From Phycisphaerales bacterium (GTDB lineage Bacteria > Planctomycetota > Phycisphaerae > Phycisphaerales > SM1A02), in assembly GCA_022446965.1 (NCBI GenBank), contig JAKVBV010000019.1, forward strand, positions 1 to 44,839: a stretch of 44,839 nucleotides of DNA. The letters are read 5' to 3'. Positions 31,560-39,846 of the stretch are shown here, in pieces. Positions within the stretch are counted from its first letter, which is position 1; every line of letters begins with the position of its first letter. The notes beneath the pieces are model-generated. The model was given only the letters and a program-made list of their open reading frames with translations, searched no databases and had not been told where the DNA came from. Made by a program: the position numbers and the translations under genes.

Positions 31560-32350
31560 ACGGCCACCGGTGCGGAGATCTTGGGGTGCGGGTCGTAGCC
31601 TTCAACCACGATGTGTGACGGCTCGAATGCGAAGAGATCACGCACGGTGGGATCCAACCGCAGTGTGGGCAAGGCTCTTGGTGTGCGCGACAGCTGCGTG
31701 CGCACCTGATCCACGTGGTTGGTGTAGATGTGCGAGTCGCCGATGGTGTGGATGAAGTCACCAAGCTCAAGGTCGGTCACCTGGGCGATCATCGCGGTCA
31801 ACAGCGCGTAGGACGCGATGTTGAATGGGACACCGAGGAAGAGATCAGCGCTGCGTTGGTACAGCTGACACGACAACTTGCCGTCGGCCACGTAGAACTG
31901 GAACAGCAGATGGCACGGTGGCAGTGCCATGGCGTGCAGCTCGCCCACGTTCCATGCCGACACGATCAGCCGTCGGCTCTCCGGATCCATGCGAATGGTG
32001 TTGACGACTTCAGCAATCTGGTCGATCACGCGACCGTCGGCCGCCTTCCAACTCCGCCACTGTGCGCCGTACACCGGTCCGAGGTCGCCATTGTCATCGG
32101 CCCATTCGTCCCAGATGCTCACGCCATGATCGTGCAGCCATTGCACATTGGTGTCGCCGCGAAGGAACCACAACAGTTCCCCCACGACGCTCTTGAGGTG
32201 CACTTTCTTGGTGGTGACCAATGGGAAGCCCGCGGACAGGTCGTATCGCATCTGCCGGCCGAACGCGCTCAACGTCCCCGTTCCCGTGCGGTCCTGGCGA
32301 GGGCTTCCGTTGTCGAGGACATCCTGCAGGAGGTCGAGGTAGATCTGCAT
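31556..32350 (-). CDS. thyA: Thymidylate synthase
   Basis: A 264-residue protein, the same length as the E. coli enzyme. It shows [34 protein letters not shown], the nucleophile Cys in [13 protein letters not shown], and [20 protein letters not shown]. It ends in KISAPVAV as most ThyA proteins do. It converts dUMP to dTMP using methylene-tetrahydrofolate. The -10 TACCAT lies 6 nt before the ATG, so the thyA-folA message is predicted to be leaderless. Confidence 0.96.
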   Translation of the reverse strand: MQIYLDLLQDVLDNGSPRQDRTGTGTLSAFGRQMRYDLSAGFPLVTTKKVHLKSVVGELLWFLRGDTNVQWLHDHGVSIWDEWADDNGDLGPVYGAQWRSWKAADGRVIDQIAEVVNTIRMDPESRRLIVSAWNVGELHAMALPPCHLLFQFYVADGKLSCQLYQRSADLFLGVPFNIASYALLTAMIAQVTDLELGDFIHTIGDSHIYTNHVDQVRTQLSRTPRALPTLRLDPTVRDLFAFEPSHIVVEGYDPHPKISAPVAV

Positions 32351-32356
32351 TGGGGC

Positions 32357-32362
32357 ATGGTA
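32357..32362 (-). promoter_or_regulatory. -10 element TACCAT of thyA (leaderless)
   Basis: TACCAT then GCCCCA then ATG. The 15-nt string differs from the peptidase E promoter-start region at only one base (TACCATGCTCCAATG there). Confidence 0.5.
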
Positions 32363-32376
32363 ATGGGGGGAGCGAT

Positions 32377-33129
32377 TCAGCTGGACGCGTTGACGAGCGC
32401 TGTGGATGCAGCGTGCATCGGGGCATCGAGCAGTGCTCGGGTGGGGCGGTCTTCGACCACCTGACCATCCTGCAACACGGCGATTCGGTCGCAGGTGCAC
32501 GCAGCCACCGCCAGATCGTGCGTCACCATCAACATGGCCATGCCACGATCTTGCTGCAGGTCACTGAGCAGATTCAGCACGCGAGCCTGCACCGACACAT
32601 CCAGTGCAGACGTGGGCTCGTCACACACCAGCACGTCAGGTTCCACCGACAAGGCCCTGGCGATGGCGATGCGCTGCTTCTGCCCTCCAGAGAAGCGATG
32701 GGGAAAGCTGTCGGCATCAGCGGCATCGAGCCCGACGGCCTCCAGAAATCCGGCGACGGCCGTGCGCAAGCCGCTGCCCGACACGCCCCGCAATACCCGC
32801 AGCGGTTCTCCCACGATCTCGCCCACCCGCATACGCTCATTGAGTGATGCGCCCGGGTCTTGAAAGACCGCCTGCATGCAGCGACGAACGCGCTTCATGT
32901 CTCGATGATTGGCCCTGGCCAGATTGATGCCACCGATGTGAATTTGCCCCGAGTGCACTGGCTGCAGCCCGAGTAGGCAGCGAGCGAGCGTGGTCTTGCC
33001 GCAGCCCGAAGCGCCCACCAACGCGACGGTCTCCCCGGCGTGCACCTGCAAGGAGACACCGTCGAGCACTCGGCCCGCCTCGGGAAAGGCGACGACCACA
33101 TCTTTGGCCTCAAGAATGGGGGTGGTCAA
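32377..33129 (-). CDS. ABC transporter ATPase, oligopeptide (OppF/DppF)-like
   Basis: A 250-residue ATP-binding subunit. Walker A is GASGCGKTT (39-47), the Q-loop [10 protein letters not shown], the signature [17 protein letters not shown] and Walker [12 protein letters not shown], all as in OppF/DppF. The C-terminal zinc/peptide extension of OppF is absent. The TTG start at 33129 overlaps the HtrA-like stop (TTGA); the longer frame upstream would run inside htrA. No permease or binding protein is nearby, so its partner is elsewhere or it has an unusual role. Translation is probably coupled to the protease. Confidence 0.82.
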   Translation of the reverse strand: MTTPILEAKDVVVAFPEAGRVLDGVSLQVHAGETVALVGASGCGKTTLARCLLGLQPVHSGQIHIGGINLARANHRDMKRVRRCMQAVFQDPGASLNERMRVGEIVGEPLRVLRGVSGSGLRTAVAGFLEAVGLDAADADSFPHRFSGGQKQRIAIARALSVEPDVLVCDEPTSALDVSVQARVLNLLSDLQQDRGMAMLMVTHDLAVAACTCDRIAVLQDGQVVEDRPTRALLDAPMHAASTALVNASS

Positions 33130-34547
33130 CGAGAGAAACTCGGGTGGGGAGCCAGGGTGGCGCGGTGACGGTGCGTGGTCTTGGGGCGGTTCCATCTCCA
33201 GGCATCGATCGAAATCTCGGTGCCTGGTGGGATAGATGACACGGCGCTGCGCAACTGTCCAACCGTACTGATGGGCCGGTCATTGATTCGCAGGATCAAG
33301 TCGCCCGGCTGCAGGCCGGATTCGGCGGCGGGCGCGTTCTGCAGACACAGGGTGACGATGACACCGCCCGTGGGGCCATCGTGCATGGCCACGAAGTCAT
33401 GGATCGGCATGGTGGCGTCGATCAGCTTGTCGTCCGGCCATCGTGGCGGCAAGCTGGAGCCCACCGTGCGTGTGAGCAAGGTGTCGAGATCGAGGACTTC
33501 CAGATTGACGTGGGTGCTGGATGCATCCTTCCAGGCGTCGAGCAGCTCCTGGCCGGTGTAGACCCGTTCGTCATTGCACCGCAGGATCACTTCCATGGAG
33601 TTCACACCCTTGATGGTGTCGGTCAGGGCGAGCACGCCGGCGGGGGCACGGTCACCCCCCATCTGGCCCATGGGATACGTGGGTTCAACAACCGCGATAC
33701 CCAGATATCCCTTGCGTACCGTGCCATAGTCGAGCAGTTGCGTGACGACCGACTCGATCATCGGCAGTGGAATGGCCAGGCCGATGCCACTGAAGATGCC
33801 AGTGCCGTCGGGACGTTCCAGCTGCGTGGCGATGGCCGTGTTCATGCCGATCACACGGCCCTTGGCGTCGGTGAGTGGACCGCCGCTGTTGCCGGGGTTG
33901 ATGGCGGCATCCACTTGAATGAAGTCTTCGTAGCCACCGCGGCGACCATCGCCGACGATTCCAGCGGTGCGGCCGAGTCCTGATACCAGACCACTGCTCA
34001 TGCTGAATCGAAAGTCCAGTGGCGAGCCGAAGGCGAATACCAGATCACCTTGTTCGATGGTCTTGAAATCCGGTGTTCGAGTGGCGGGGACCAGCGAAGC
34101 GCCATCCACCTTGAGCAACGCGACATCTGTGGAGGGATCCGAACCAATCAGCGTGGCGTTGCGCAGCTCGCCGTCGTGCAGTTGCACTTCGATGTGATCG
34201 GCATCCTGCACCACGTGCCAGTTTGTCACGACGTGTCCGGTGGCATCCCAGACCCAGCCGCTGCCGTTGCCGATCATCTCGTGCCGTCCACGCCCGCCTG
34301 CAGCGGACATCACATGCACGACCGATGGCCGAACCCGTCGTGCCACTGCTCGTGTGGCATCACTGAATCGTTGCAGGATGTCGCCGTCTTCCCCGTGCGT
34401 GAGGGCAATGGTGGCGAGTGACACCTGTTGTCGTGTGCGTTCCAACTCTATGCGATCGATGATCGACGGCACCACGACCAAGGCCGCAATCGACGCGACC
34501 ACAAGGCTCAGAATCAGCCCTTTGGCTGAAGTGGGGTGTGTTGTCAT
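33126..34547 (-). CDS. HtrA/DegP-like serine protease with PDZ domain
   Basis: A 473-residue protein anchored by an N-terminal helix (about 11-30: LILSLVVASIAALVVVPSII), with the rest periplasmic. The trypsin-like domain has the triad His111 (TNWHVV), Asp141 (STDVALL) and Ser221 (NPGNSGGP). A region of about 140 residues follows that is not clearly PDZ-like. It ends with a PDZ domain near 395-460 (AAESGLQPGDLILRINDRPI). It would degrade or refold damaged envelope proteins. CACACT ends 6 nt before the ATG. The next gene, an ABC ATPase, overlaps its stop codon. Confidence 0.9.
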   Translation of the reverse strand: MTTHPTSAKGLILSLVVASIAALVVVPSIIDRIELERTRQQVSLATIALTHGEDGDILQRFSDATRAVARRVRPSVVHVMSAAGGRGRHEMIGNGSGWVWDATGHVVTNWHVVQDADHIEVQLHDGELRNATLIGSDPSTDVALLKVDGASLVPATRTPDFKTIEQGDLVFAFGSPLDFRFSMSSGLVSGLGRTAGIVGDGRRGGYEDFIQVDAAINPGNSGGPLTDAKGRVIGMNTAIATQLERPDGTGIFSGIGLAIPLPMIESVVTQLLDYGTVRKGYLGIAVVEPTYPMGQMGGDRAPAGVLALTDTIKGVNSMEVILRCNDERVYTGQELLDAWKDASSTHVNLEVLDLDTLLTRTVGSSLPPRWPDDKLIDATMPIHDFVAMHDGPTGGVIVTLCLQNAPAAESGLQPGDLILRINDRPISTVGQLRSAVSSIPPGTEISIDAWRWNRPKTTHRHRATLAPHPSFSR

Positions 34548-34553
34548 GTCTCA

Positions 34554-34559
34554 AGTGTG
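34554..34559 (-). promoter_or_regulatory. -10-like CACACT of htrA-type gene
   Basis: CACACT ends 6 nt (TGAGAC) before the ATG at 34547. The spacing is ideal but the first base is not T. Confidence 0.3.
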
Positions 34560-34596
34560 CCTTGGAATGGGCACGGACGCAATCCAAGGAACGAGA

Positions 34597-35445
34597 TCAG
34601 TGCCCGGCGGGCTGGTCCGAGGTGGAGGGCGTGTCGATCATCGTGTACGGATGGGGGCCCAGATCCCGGTCGGCCACCTTCTGGACCCAGGTTCGAGCGG
34701 CATCGGACATCGCCTCGCCGATTGCGGCCACCGGTGGTGCGAAGGCCGGTTGCCAGTCGGATAAGCCCAGCAGGTCATGGAGGACTACCACTTGTCCGTG
34801 GCAGGCTGGGCCGGCGCCACAGCCGATCACCGGCACGGTGGTCTGCTCCACGATGGCTTGGGACACCTCTGCAGGCACGGCTTCCACCAGAATCATGCAT
34901 GCCCCGGCATCTTCCATCGCGATGGCGTCATCGATGATGGTCTTGGCCTGTGCGGTGGTACGACCGGCGCTTCGGTAGCCCCCGTCATGCTTGACCCGTT
35001 GTGGTCGCGATCCGATGTGCGCGACCACGGGGACGCCGGCGCGATCAAGCTTGCGCACCAGTCTGGCCCAGCTGGCATCCACTTCGAGCTTCACAACATC
35101 GGCGAGGCCCTCGGTGAGGAATCGGCCACCATTGCGGATGGCTTCCGCGTCACAGGCCTGATAGCTCATGAAGGGCATGTCACCCATGACCATGGCCTGC
35201 GGTGCCCCGCGTTTGACCGCTGCGGTCAGTGCGAGCAGCACATCGAGCGGGCAATGAATGGTGCCGCTCAGACCCAGTGCCATCTCCGCCGCGGTGTCGC
35301 CCACCAGCAGCACGGGTACGCCGGCACGATCGAGCCATTTGGCCGTGGTGTAGTCGTAGGCCGTAAGGCAGGCGAAGGGCGTTTCGTCACGCACCATGCG
35401 ACGCAGCGTCCGCAGCGTGACAGGTTGGCTGGAGGAGTCGCTCAT
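34597..35445 (-). CDS. panB: 3-methyl-2-oxobutanoate hydroxymethyltransferase
   Basis: A 282-residue TIM-barrel enzyme. It shows PFACLTAYDYTTAKWLDRAG, VPVLLVGDTAAEMALGL (metal-binding Asp), MVMGDMPFMSY, VVKLEVD and VPVVAHIGSRPQ, where most family members have HIGLTPQ. It makes ketopantoate for pantothenate and coenzyme A, using 3-methyl-2-oxobutanoate, the same valine-derived 2-oxo acid that the branched-chain dehydrogenase in this window degrades. The start at 35445 (MSDSSSQPVTL) is preferred to the earlier frame. GATACT lies 10 nt upstream. Confidence 0.93.
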   Translation of the reverse strand: MSDSSSQPVTLRTLRRMVRDETPFACLTAYDYTTAKWLDRAGVPVLLVGDTAAEMALGLSGTIHCPLDVLLALTAAVKRGAPQAMVMGDMPFMSYQACDAEAIRNGGRFLTEGLADVVKLEVDASWARLVRKLDRAGVPVVAHIGSRPQRVKHDGGYRSAGRTTAQAKTIIDDAIAMEDAGACMILVEAVPAEVSQAIVEQTTVPVIGCGAGPACHGQVVVLHDLLGLSDWQPAFAPPVAAIGEAMSDAARTWVQKVADRDLGPHPYTMIDTPSTSDQPAGH

Positions 35446-35455
35446 GAGGGCCACC

Positions 35456-35461
35456 AGTATC
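35456..35461 (-). promoter_or_regulatory. -10-like GATACT of panB
   Basis: GATACT on the minus strand ends 10 nt before the panB ATG at 35445, leaving a leader of only a few bases. Confidence 0.3.
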
Positions 35462-35476
35462 GGCAATCAGCCGTGA

Positions 35477-35492
35477 AGGGCAAGTCTGCCCT
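35477..35492 (-). terminator. Small hairpin between short ORF and panB
   Basis: Perfect 6-bp stem AGGGCA/TGCCCT with a 4-nt loop, beginning 2 bp after the stop codon of the short ORF at 35495-35590. It lacks a T-run, so termination is uncertain. Confidence 0.3.
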
Positions 35493-35494
35493 GC

Positions 35495-35590
35495 TCAGAA
35501 GTCCATGAACATGTGCTGACCGCCACGCGGGGCAGGATCAGGAATCCCGCCAAGTGCATCCAGCTGTTCCGGCGTGACCAGCATATCCAC
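35495..35590 (-). CDS. Possible small protein, 29-31 aa
   Basis: A short minus-strand frame starting at GTG 35590 or ATG 35584. It reads VDMLVTPEQLDALGG and then IPDPAPRGGQHMFMDF before TGA. The composition is natural (an acidic helix followed by a Pro/Gly/aromatic tail), and a small hairpin follows its stop. It lies in the 249-bp gap between panB and glnN. An in-frame TGA is close upstream, so it is not the end of a longer intact gene, but it could be a gene remnant. No family recognised and no strong ribosome binding site. Confidence 0.25.
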   Translation of the reverse strand: MDMLVTPEQLDALGGIPDPAPRGGQHMFMDF

Positions 35591-35597
35591 ATTGCTG

Positions 35598-35638
35598 TTC
35601 AGTCCTGAAATAGTTGGTCACAATCCGCCTCTGCGCAG
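35598..35638 (+). promoter_or_regulatory. Candidate glnN upstream elements
   Basis: A dyad TTCAG-TC-CTGAA (35598-35609) lies just before a CACAAT -10-like hexamer (35619-35624). The palindrome CTGCGCAG (35631-35638) would fall at the predicted 5' end. These could control glutamine synthetase expression, but none matches a known nitrogen-regulator site that I can name. Confidence 0.2.
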
Positions 35639-35694
35639 ATACCCTGCCACCTGCGTCCACCACTATCCCAATTCAATGCCCAGGGAGGGGCACC

Positions 35695-37902
35695 ATGTCT
35701 CGAACCGTCGCGTACCTCGATTCCACGTCCTCGACTCGTACGGAGGCCTATCGATCCATGTCTTCTGATGCTGTTGTGCGTGATGCTGGCGCCGCCTTTG
35801 GCGATCAGTTTGGCGCTCTGACATTCTCAGGCGAGAACATGCGCCGTCGTCTTGGCTCGGCCGTGTTGGAACAACTCGATCGCACCGTGCAGTACGGCGA
35901 AGCACTCAACAGCAGCATCGCTGATGAAGTCGCCACTGCCATGAAGGACTGGGCGATTGAAAACGGCTGCACACACTATTGCCACTGGTTCCAACCGCTC
36001 ACGGGGTCGACGGCAGAAAAGCATGACTCGTTCTTGAATCTTGATCACAACGGTCAACCGCTCGCCGAGTTCTCCGGTGATGCACTGATCTGTGGCGAAC
36101 CCGACGCGAGTTCATTCCCAAGTGGCGGTGTGCGTGACACGTGGGAAGCACGTGGGTACACCGCATGGGATCCCACCAGCCCCGCATTCATCATGCGCAA
36201 TGGCGGCGAGCGCACGCTCTGTATCCCCACGGCGTTCGTGTCGTGGACAGGCGAGTCGCTCGACCTCAAGACACCCCTGATGCGATCGAATGAAGCGATC
36301 AGCAAGCAGGCGATGCGTGTGCTGCGTCTGTTCGGCAACGACGCAGGTGTGTGCAACGTGTACACCACGCTCGGTTGCGAGCAGGAGTACTTCCTGATCG
36401 ACGAGGACATGGCGGCCATGCGGCCCGACCTGTCCATGTGTGGTCGCACGGTGATGGGCGCGCAGCCGCCCAAGGGTCATCAGCTCGACGACCACTACTT
36501 TGGTTCCATTCCGCCGGAAGTTCTGGCTTTCATGGGCGAAGTCGAAGAGCGTCTGTACGAACTTGGCATTCCTGCCAAGACGCGACACAACGAAGTGGCA
36601 CCTCGTCAGTTCGAAATTGCGCCGTTGTTCGAGCGAGCCAACGTGGCGTCGGATCACCAGCAGTTGCTGATGAACGTGCTCAAGCGGGCGGCCAGCCGCC
36701 ACGGCTTCTCTTGCCTTCTGCACGAGAAGCCCTTCGCTGGTGTCAATGGCACAGGCAAGCACAACAACTGGTCAATGAGCACCGACACCGGTCACAACCT
36801 GCTCAGCCCGGGCAAGGGTGGCGAAAGCAACCTGCAGTTCCTCACCTTCGTGTGTGCCGTGGTTCGTGCGTTGGACATGCACGCGGACATCCTGCGTGGC
36901 TCGATCGCCAGTGCCGGCAACGATCATCGTCTCGGCGCCAACGAAGCCCCGCCGGCCATCCTCAGCATGTACACCGGTGCTGAACTTGGGGGCGTGCTGG
37001 AGAAGCTTGAAGCAGGCGAGACCGCATGCTTCGATTCCAAGACCGAACTGGATCTGGGCTCCACCGTGATGCCTACGCTCGAGCGTCACCCCGGTGACCG
37101 CAACCGCACCAGCCCGTTCGCGTTCATCGGCAACCGGTTCGAATTCCGTGCCATCGGCGGCCTTGCTGCCGTGGCCTGGCCCAACACCGTGCTCAACACC
37201 GCGGTGGCCCAGAGTCTGGACTACATCACCACGGCAATCGAAGCTGCGGTCGCCGACGGTGACACCAAGGGCAGTCTGGAAGCCAGTTGTGTTGCCGTGC
37301 TCAGCGATGTGCTCAAGCAGCACGGTCGTGTGATCTTCAACGGCGACAACTACTCACAGGAGTGGCATGACGAAGCCGCCAAGCGTGACCTTCCGGTGCT
37401 GCGTGGCACGGCTGATGCCCTGCCTACCCTGCGTCGTGAAGATGTGGCTGAGATGTTTGACACCTACGGCGTGATGAATGCTCGTGAGTTGAGCGCTCGG
37501 ATTGATGTCCTCATGGAGATCTACGCCACCACCCTCACCATCGAAGCAGGCACCATGCTGCAGATGGCGGATCGAATGGTGCGGCCTTCCGCGGTGCGAT
37601 ACGCCACCGAGCTGGCCGAATCATGCACCGCCACCGAAGCGGCCGGCGTGCCATGTGGTGCGGCTAAGGCCGACCTCACGGCACTCGTCGCCGCGATGGA
37701 TGCGCTTGGCCAGGGTGAGACAGCGCTGCGTGCGGCGCTTGATCATGAGGACGACTGTGTCGACACCCACGTGGGCTTCATCCAGAACACGATGATTCCG
37801 CACATGGATACCGTGCGTGAAGCCTGCGATGCCATCGAAGGCATCGTGCCGGCCGACCTGTGGCCAATGCCCACGTACACGGACATGTTGTTCAACTCGT
37901 GA
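35695..37902 (+). CDS. glnN: Type III glutamine synthetase
   Basis: A 735-residue enzyme, the size of GlnN rather than the ~450-470 of Gln[67 protein letters not shown] and [10 protein letters not shown] supply the metal, ATP and glutamate sites of the type III family. It assimilates ammonia into glutamine as a cytoplasmic oligomer. The start is ATG 35695 because GGGAGG lies about 6 nt upstream; the frame is open earlier. The stop codon overlaps the GTG start of the next gene. Ammonia from leucine dehydrogenase in this window would be a substrate. Confidence 0.95.
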   Translation: MSRTVAYLDSTSSTRTEAYRSMSSDAVVRDAGAAFGDQFGALTFSGENMRRRLGSAVLEQLDRTVQYGEALNSSIADEVATAMKDWAIENGCTHYCHWFQPLTGSTAEKHDSFLNLDHNGQPLAEFSGDALICGEPDASSFPSGGVRDTWEARGYTAWDPTSPAFIMRNGGERTLCIPTAFVSWTGESLDLKTPLMRSNEAISKQAMRVLRLFGNDAGVCNVYTTLGCEQEYFLIDEDMAAMRPDLSMCGRTVMGAQPPKGHQLDDHYFGSIPPEVLAFMGEVEERLYELGIPAKTRHNEVAPRQFEIAPLFERANVASDHQQLLMNVLKRAASRHGFSCLLHEKPFAGVNGTGKHNNWSMSTDTGHNLLSPGKGGESNLQFLTFVCAVVRALDMHADILRGSIASAGNDHRLGANEAPPAILSMYTGAELGGVLEKLEAGETACFDSKTELDLGSTVMPTLERHPGDRNRTSPFAFIGNRFEFRAIGGLAAVAWPNTVLNTAVAQSLDYITTAIEAAVADGDTKGSLEASCVAVLSDVLKQHGRVIFNGDNYSQEWHDEAAKRDLPVLRGTADALPTLRREDVAEMFDTYGVMNARELSARIDVLMEIYATTLTIEAGTMLQMADRMVRPSAVRYATELAESCTATEAAGVPCGAAKADLTALVAAMDALGQGETALRAALDHEDDCVDTHVGFIQNTMIPHMDTVREACDAIEGIVPADLWPMPTYTDMLFNS

Positions 37903-38285
37903 TTCGAGTTGCATTGATTCTCGCAGGCGTGCTGGTGTGGCCACTGAGCTGCACCAGCACGCCTGTCGTTTCATCACCCACACCGCCCTTGTGCGTGGAG
38001 GTCGTCGGTTTCACCGGCTGTCCCAACTCGCCGGAACTGCTGTATCGCGTGCAATTGGCGGCCGCCGCGGTTGATGGTGACGTGCAGGTGGGCTTCATTG
38101 ATCAGCAGACGTTGGACGAAGCTGATGCGCGGCGGTTGTGGCCGGCGCCAACGGTGCTCGTCCACTCAGCGGATCTTTTTGGCACCCAGCCTCAAGAAGA
38201 ACCAGCGATCGGATACCGGATCTATCCCGACGGCTTGCCCAGTGTGGCGCAGCTCACCGCTCGCCTTCAGGCGGCGACAGACTGA
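37899..38285 (+). CDS. Small exported thioredoxin-like protein
   Basis: A 128-residue protein whose GTG start overlaps the glnN stop (GTGA). The N-terminal signal [18 protein letters not shown] looks like a lipoprotein signal, although Pro at -3 from the Cys is not ideal. The mature part [16 protein letters not shown] resembles the first strand and helix of small thioredoxin-fold proteins with a Cys-Pro-Asn motif, and [14 protein letters not shown] fits the cis-Pro strand. Only one Cys is in the active-site motif. A perfect 14-bp inverted repeat lies within its signal-peptide codons. Redox or metal-binding function is a guess. Confidence 0.6.
   Translation: MIRVALILAGVLVWPLSCTSTPVVSSPTPPLCVEVVGFTGCPNSPELLYRVQLAAAAVDGDVQVGFIDQQTLDEADARRLWPAPTVLVHSADLFGTQPQEEPAIGYRIYPDGLPSVAQLTARLQAATD
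37924..37965 (+). repeat. Perfect 14-bp inverted repeat downstream of glnN
   Basis: CAGGCGTGCTGGTG (37924-37937) and CACCAGCACGCCTG (37952-37965) are exact reverse complements around a 14-nt loop. They begin 22 nt after the glnN stop and lie inside the signal-peptide codons of the following gene. The hairpin could terminate or attenuate glnN transcription or protect its 3' end. The sequence after it (TCGTTTCATC) is only weakly T-rich. Confidence 0.7.
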
Positions 38286-39035
38286 TCACGACTTGGCGGC
38301 GCCCTGTGCCGCGACGGCTTCGGCTGCCGCAGCGATGGCGTCGGCGTCGCCCAGGTACCGACGCTCGCCGGCGGTCATCGCATCATTGAACTCGTAGACC
38401 ATCGGCACACCTGTGGGGATGTTCAGGCCAGTGATGTCGGCATCGGAGATGCCGTCGAGATGCTTGACCAAGGCCCGTAGCGAGTTGCCGTGGGCTGCGA
38501 TGATCAGCAGACGCCCGGCGGCGACCTGTGGCCGAATGTGTTCGGTCCAGTACGGCACTACGCGATCGACCGTGTCCTTGAGGCATTCGCCCACCGGAAG
38601 CAGGTCCGCGGGCACGGCGGCATAGCGCCGGTCGTGGCCGGGCCAGTTGGGATCGTCGCGCGTGACCGCTGGGGGCGGGGTGTCGTATGACCGACGCCAG
38701 ATCTTCACCTGCGCTTCACCATGTTCGGCTGCTGTTTCGGCCTTGTTCAGGCCCTGCAGGGCCCCGTAGTGACGTTCGTTGAGCTGCCACGCCTTGGTGA
38801 CCGGAATCCACGACTGTCCGAGACGATTGAGCACGATGTCCAGCGTGTGCAGGGCGCGGGTGAGCACGCTGCTGAAGGCGCCGTCGAATGCAAAGCCCTC
38901 AGCCTTGAGCAAGTCGCCGGCGGCGGTTGCTTCTGCAATGCCCTGCGTAGACAGGTCTTGATCGACCCACCCGGTGAAGCGGTTTTCAAGGTTCCACTGG
39001 CTCTGGCCGTGACGAATGCACACGAGTGTCGGCAT
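38286..39035 (-). CDS. gpmA: 2,3-bisphosphoglycerate-dependent phosphoglycerate mutase
   Basis: A 249-residue enzyme of GpmA length. [12 protein letters not shown] carries the phospho-His, and [15 protein letters not shown] and [16 protein letters not shown] are specific to d[19 protein letters not shown] holds the second catalytic His, and GVPMVYEF follows. It interconverts 3- and 2-phosphoglycerate in glycolysis. The stop codon abuts that of the convergent thioredoxin-like gene (TGATCA). TAGAAT ends 6 nt before the ATG, giving it its own leaderless promoter inside the short gap after xthA. Confidence 0.95.
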   Translation of the reverse strand: MPTLVCIRHGQSQWNLENRFTGWVDQDLSTQGIAEATAAGDLLKAEGFAFDGAFSSVLTRALHTLDIVLNRLGQSWIPVTKAWQLNERHYGALQGLNKAETAAEHGEAQVKIWRRSYDTPPPAVTRDDPNWPGHDRRYAAVPADLLPVGECLKDTVDRVVPYWTEHIRPQVAAGRLLIIAAHGNSLRALVKHLDGISDADITGLNIPTGVPMVYEFNDAMTAGERRYLGDADAIAAAAEAVAAQGAAKS

Positions 39036-39041
39036 CGGGGC

Positions 39042-39047
39042 ATTCTA
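39042..39047 (-). promoter_or_regulatory. -10 element TAGAAT of gpmA (leaderless)
   Basis: TAGAAT then GCCCCG then ATG at 39035. It is one of the closest matches to the -10 consensus here and lies between the xthA stop and gpmA. Confidence 0.55.
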
Positions 39048-39052
39048 GCCCG

Positions 39053-39820
39053 TCAATCAAGATCGACGATGACCGGCGCGTGGTCCGAACAGGCCAGACC
39101 GGCTTCGCGATGCACCCACGGGTCACGGGCCGCACGTGCCGCGGCGGCATTGGCCAGCAGAAAGTCGATCCGCCAGCCTCGGTCCAGCGCGCGGGCCTGG
39201 CCTCGCTGTGACCACCATGTGTACGGGCCCTCGACATCACCTGCATGCTCACGAAGGAGGTCTCGCCAGCCGCTGTCAACCAGCGTGTTGATCCAGTCGC
39301 GTTCGTGGGGCAGAAAGCCGCTGGTCTGCTGATTCGACCGCCAGTGAAAGATGTCGCGCTCATCGCGAGCGATGTTCAGATCGCCACCAACGATCACCGG
39401 GCGGCGTCGGCGCTTGAGCGTGGACATCCACTGCCCGAATTGGATCATCCACGCTTCCTTGCGCTGTTGTGCGTCCTCGCTACTTGAGCCACTGGGCAGA
39501 TACACGCTCACGAGCTCCACACCGTCCACCTCCACCCGCAGGACCCGGCCTTCAGGGTCGTCTTCGCCGTCGATTCCGGTGTGCAGCACATTGATGGGGC
39601 ATCGCGAGAACACGGCTGTTCCGGCATAGCCCTTGCGTTGGGCCGGATTCCACGCCACGTGCCAGTGGGCAGGCAGCTGCCAGGATTCGGGCAGTTGCGC
39701 TGGCAGGCATCGCGTCTCCTGCAACAGGAGCACGTCAGGCTTGATCTCTTCAAGCCAGCTGTCGATGCCCTTGCGGATGGCTGCTCGCAATCCGTTCACA
39801 TTCCACGTGGCGACGCGCAT
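39053..39820 (-). CDS. xthA: Exodeoxyribonuclease III / AP endonuclease
   Basis: A 255-residue enzyme of the EEP nuclease superfamily. RVATWNVNGLRAA, VLLLQETRC (metal-binding Glu), VSVYLPSGSS, VIVGGDLNIARDERD, WRIDFLLAN and ACSDHAPVIVDL (catalytic Asp-His) are all as in XthA. It cleaves DNA at abasic sites and degrades 3' ends during base-excision repair. It shares a 26-bp divergent intergenic region with the oligopeptidase, where the two -10 hexamers overlap. Confidence 0.95.
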   Translation of the reverse strand: MRVATWNVNGLRAAIRKGIDSWLEEIKPDVLLLQETRCLPAQLPESWQLPAHWHVAWNPAQRKGYAGTAVFSRCPINVLHTGIDGEDDPEGRVLRVEVDGVELVSVYLPSGSSSEDAQQRKEAWMIQFGQWMSTLKRRRRPVIVGGDLNIARDERDIFHWRSNQQTSGFLPHERDWINTLVDSGWRDLLREHAGDVEGPYTWWSQRGQARALDRGWRIDFLLANAAAARAARDPWVHREAGLACSDHAPVIVDLD

Positions 39821-39830
39821 GGTGGGGCGA

Positions 39831-39840
39831 AGCGTACTCT
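39831..39840. promoter_or_regulatory. Overlapping divergent -10 elements of xthA and oligopeptidase B
   Basis: The 10-bp string AGCGTACTCT contains TACGCT on the minus strand (39836-39831, 10 nt before the xthA ATG) and TACTCT on the plus strand (39835-39840, 6 nt before ATG 39847). They share two base pairs, so polymerase could be bound at only one at a time. Confidence 0.45.
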
Positions 39841-39846
39841 GTGTGG

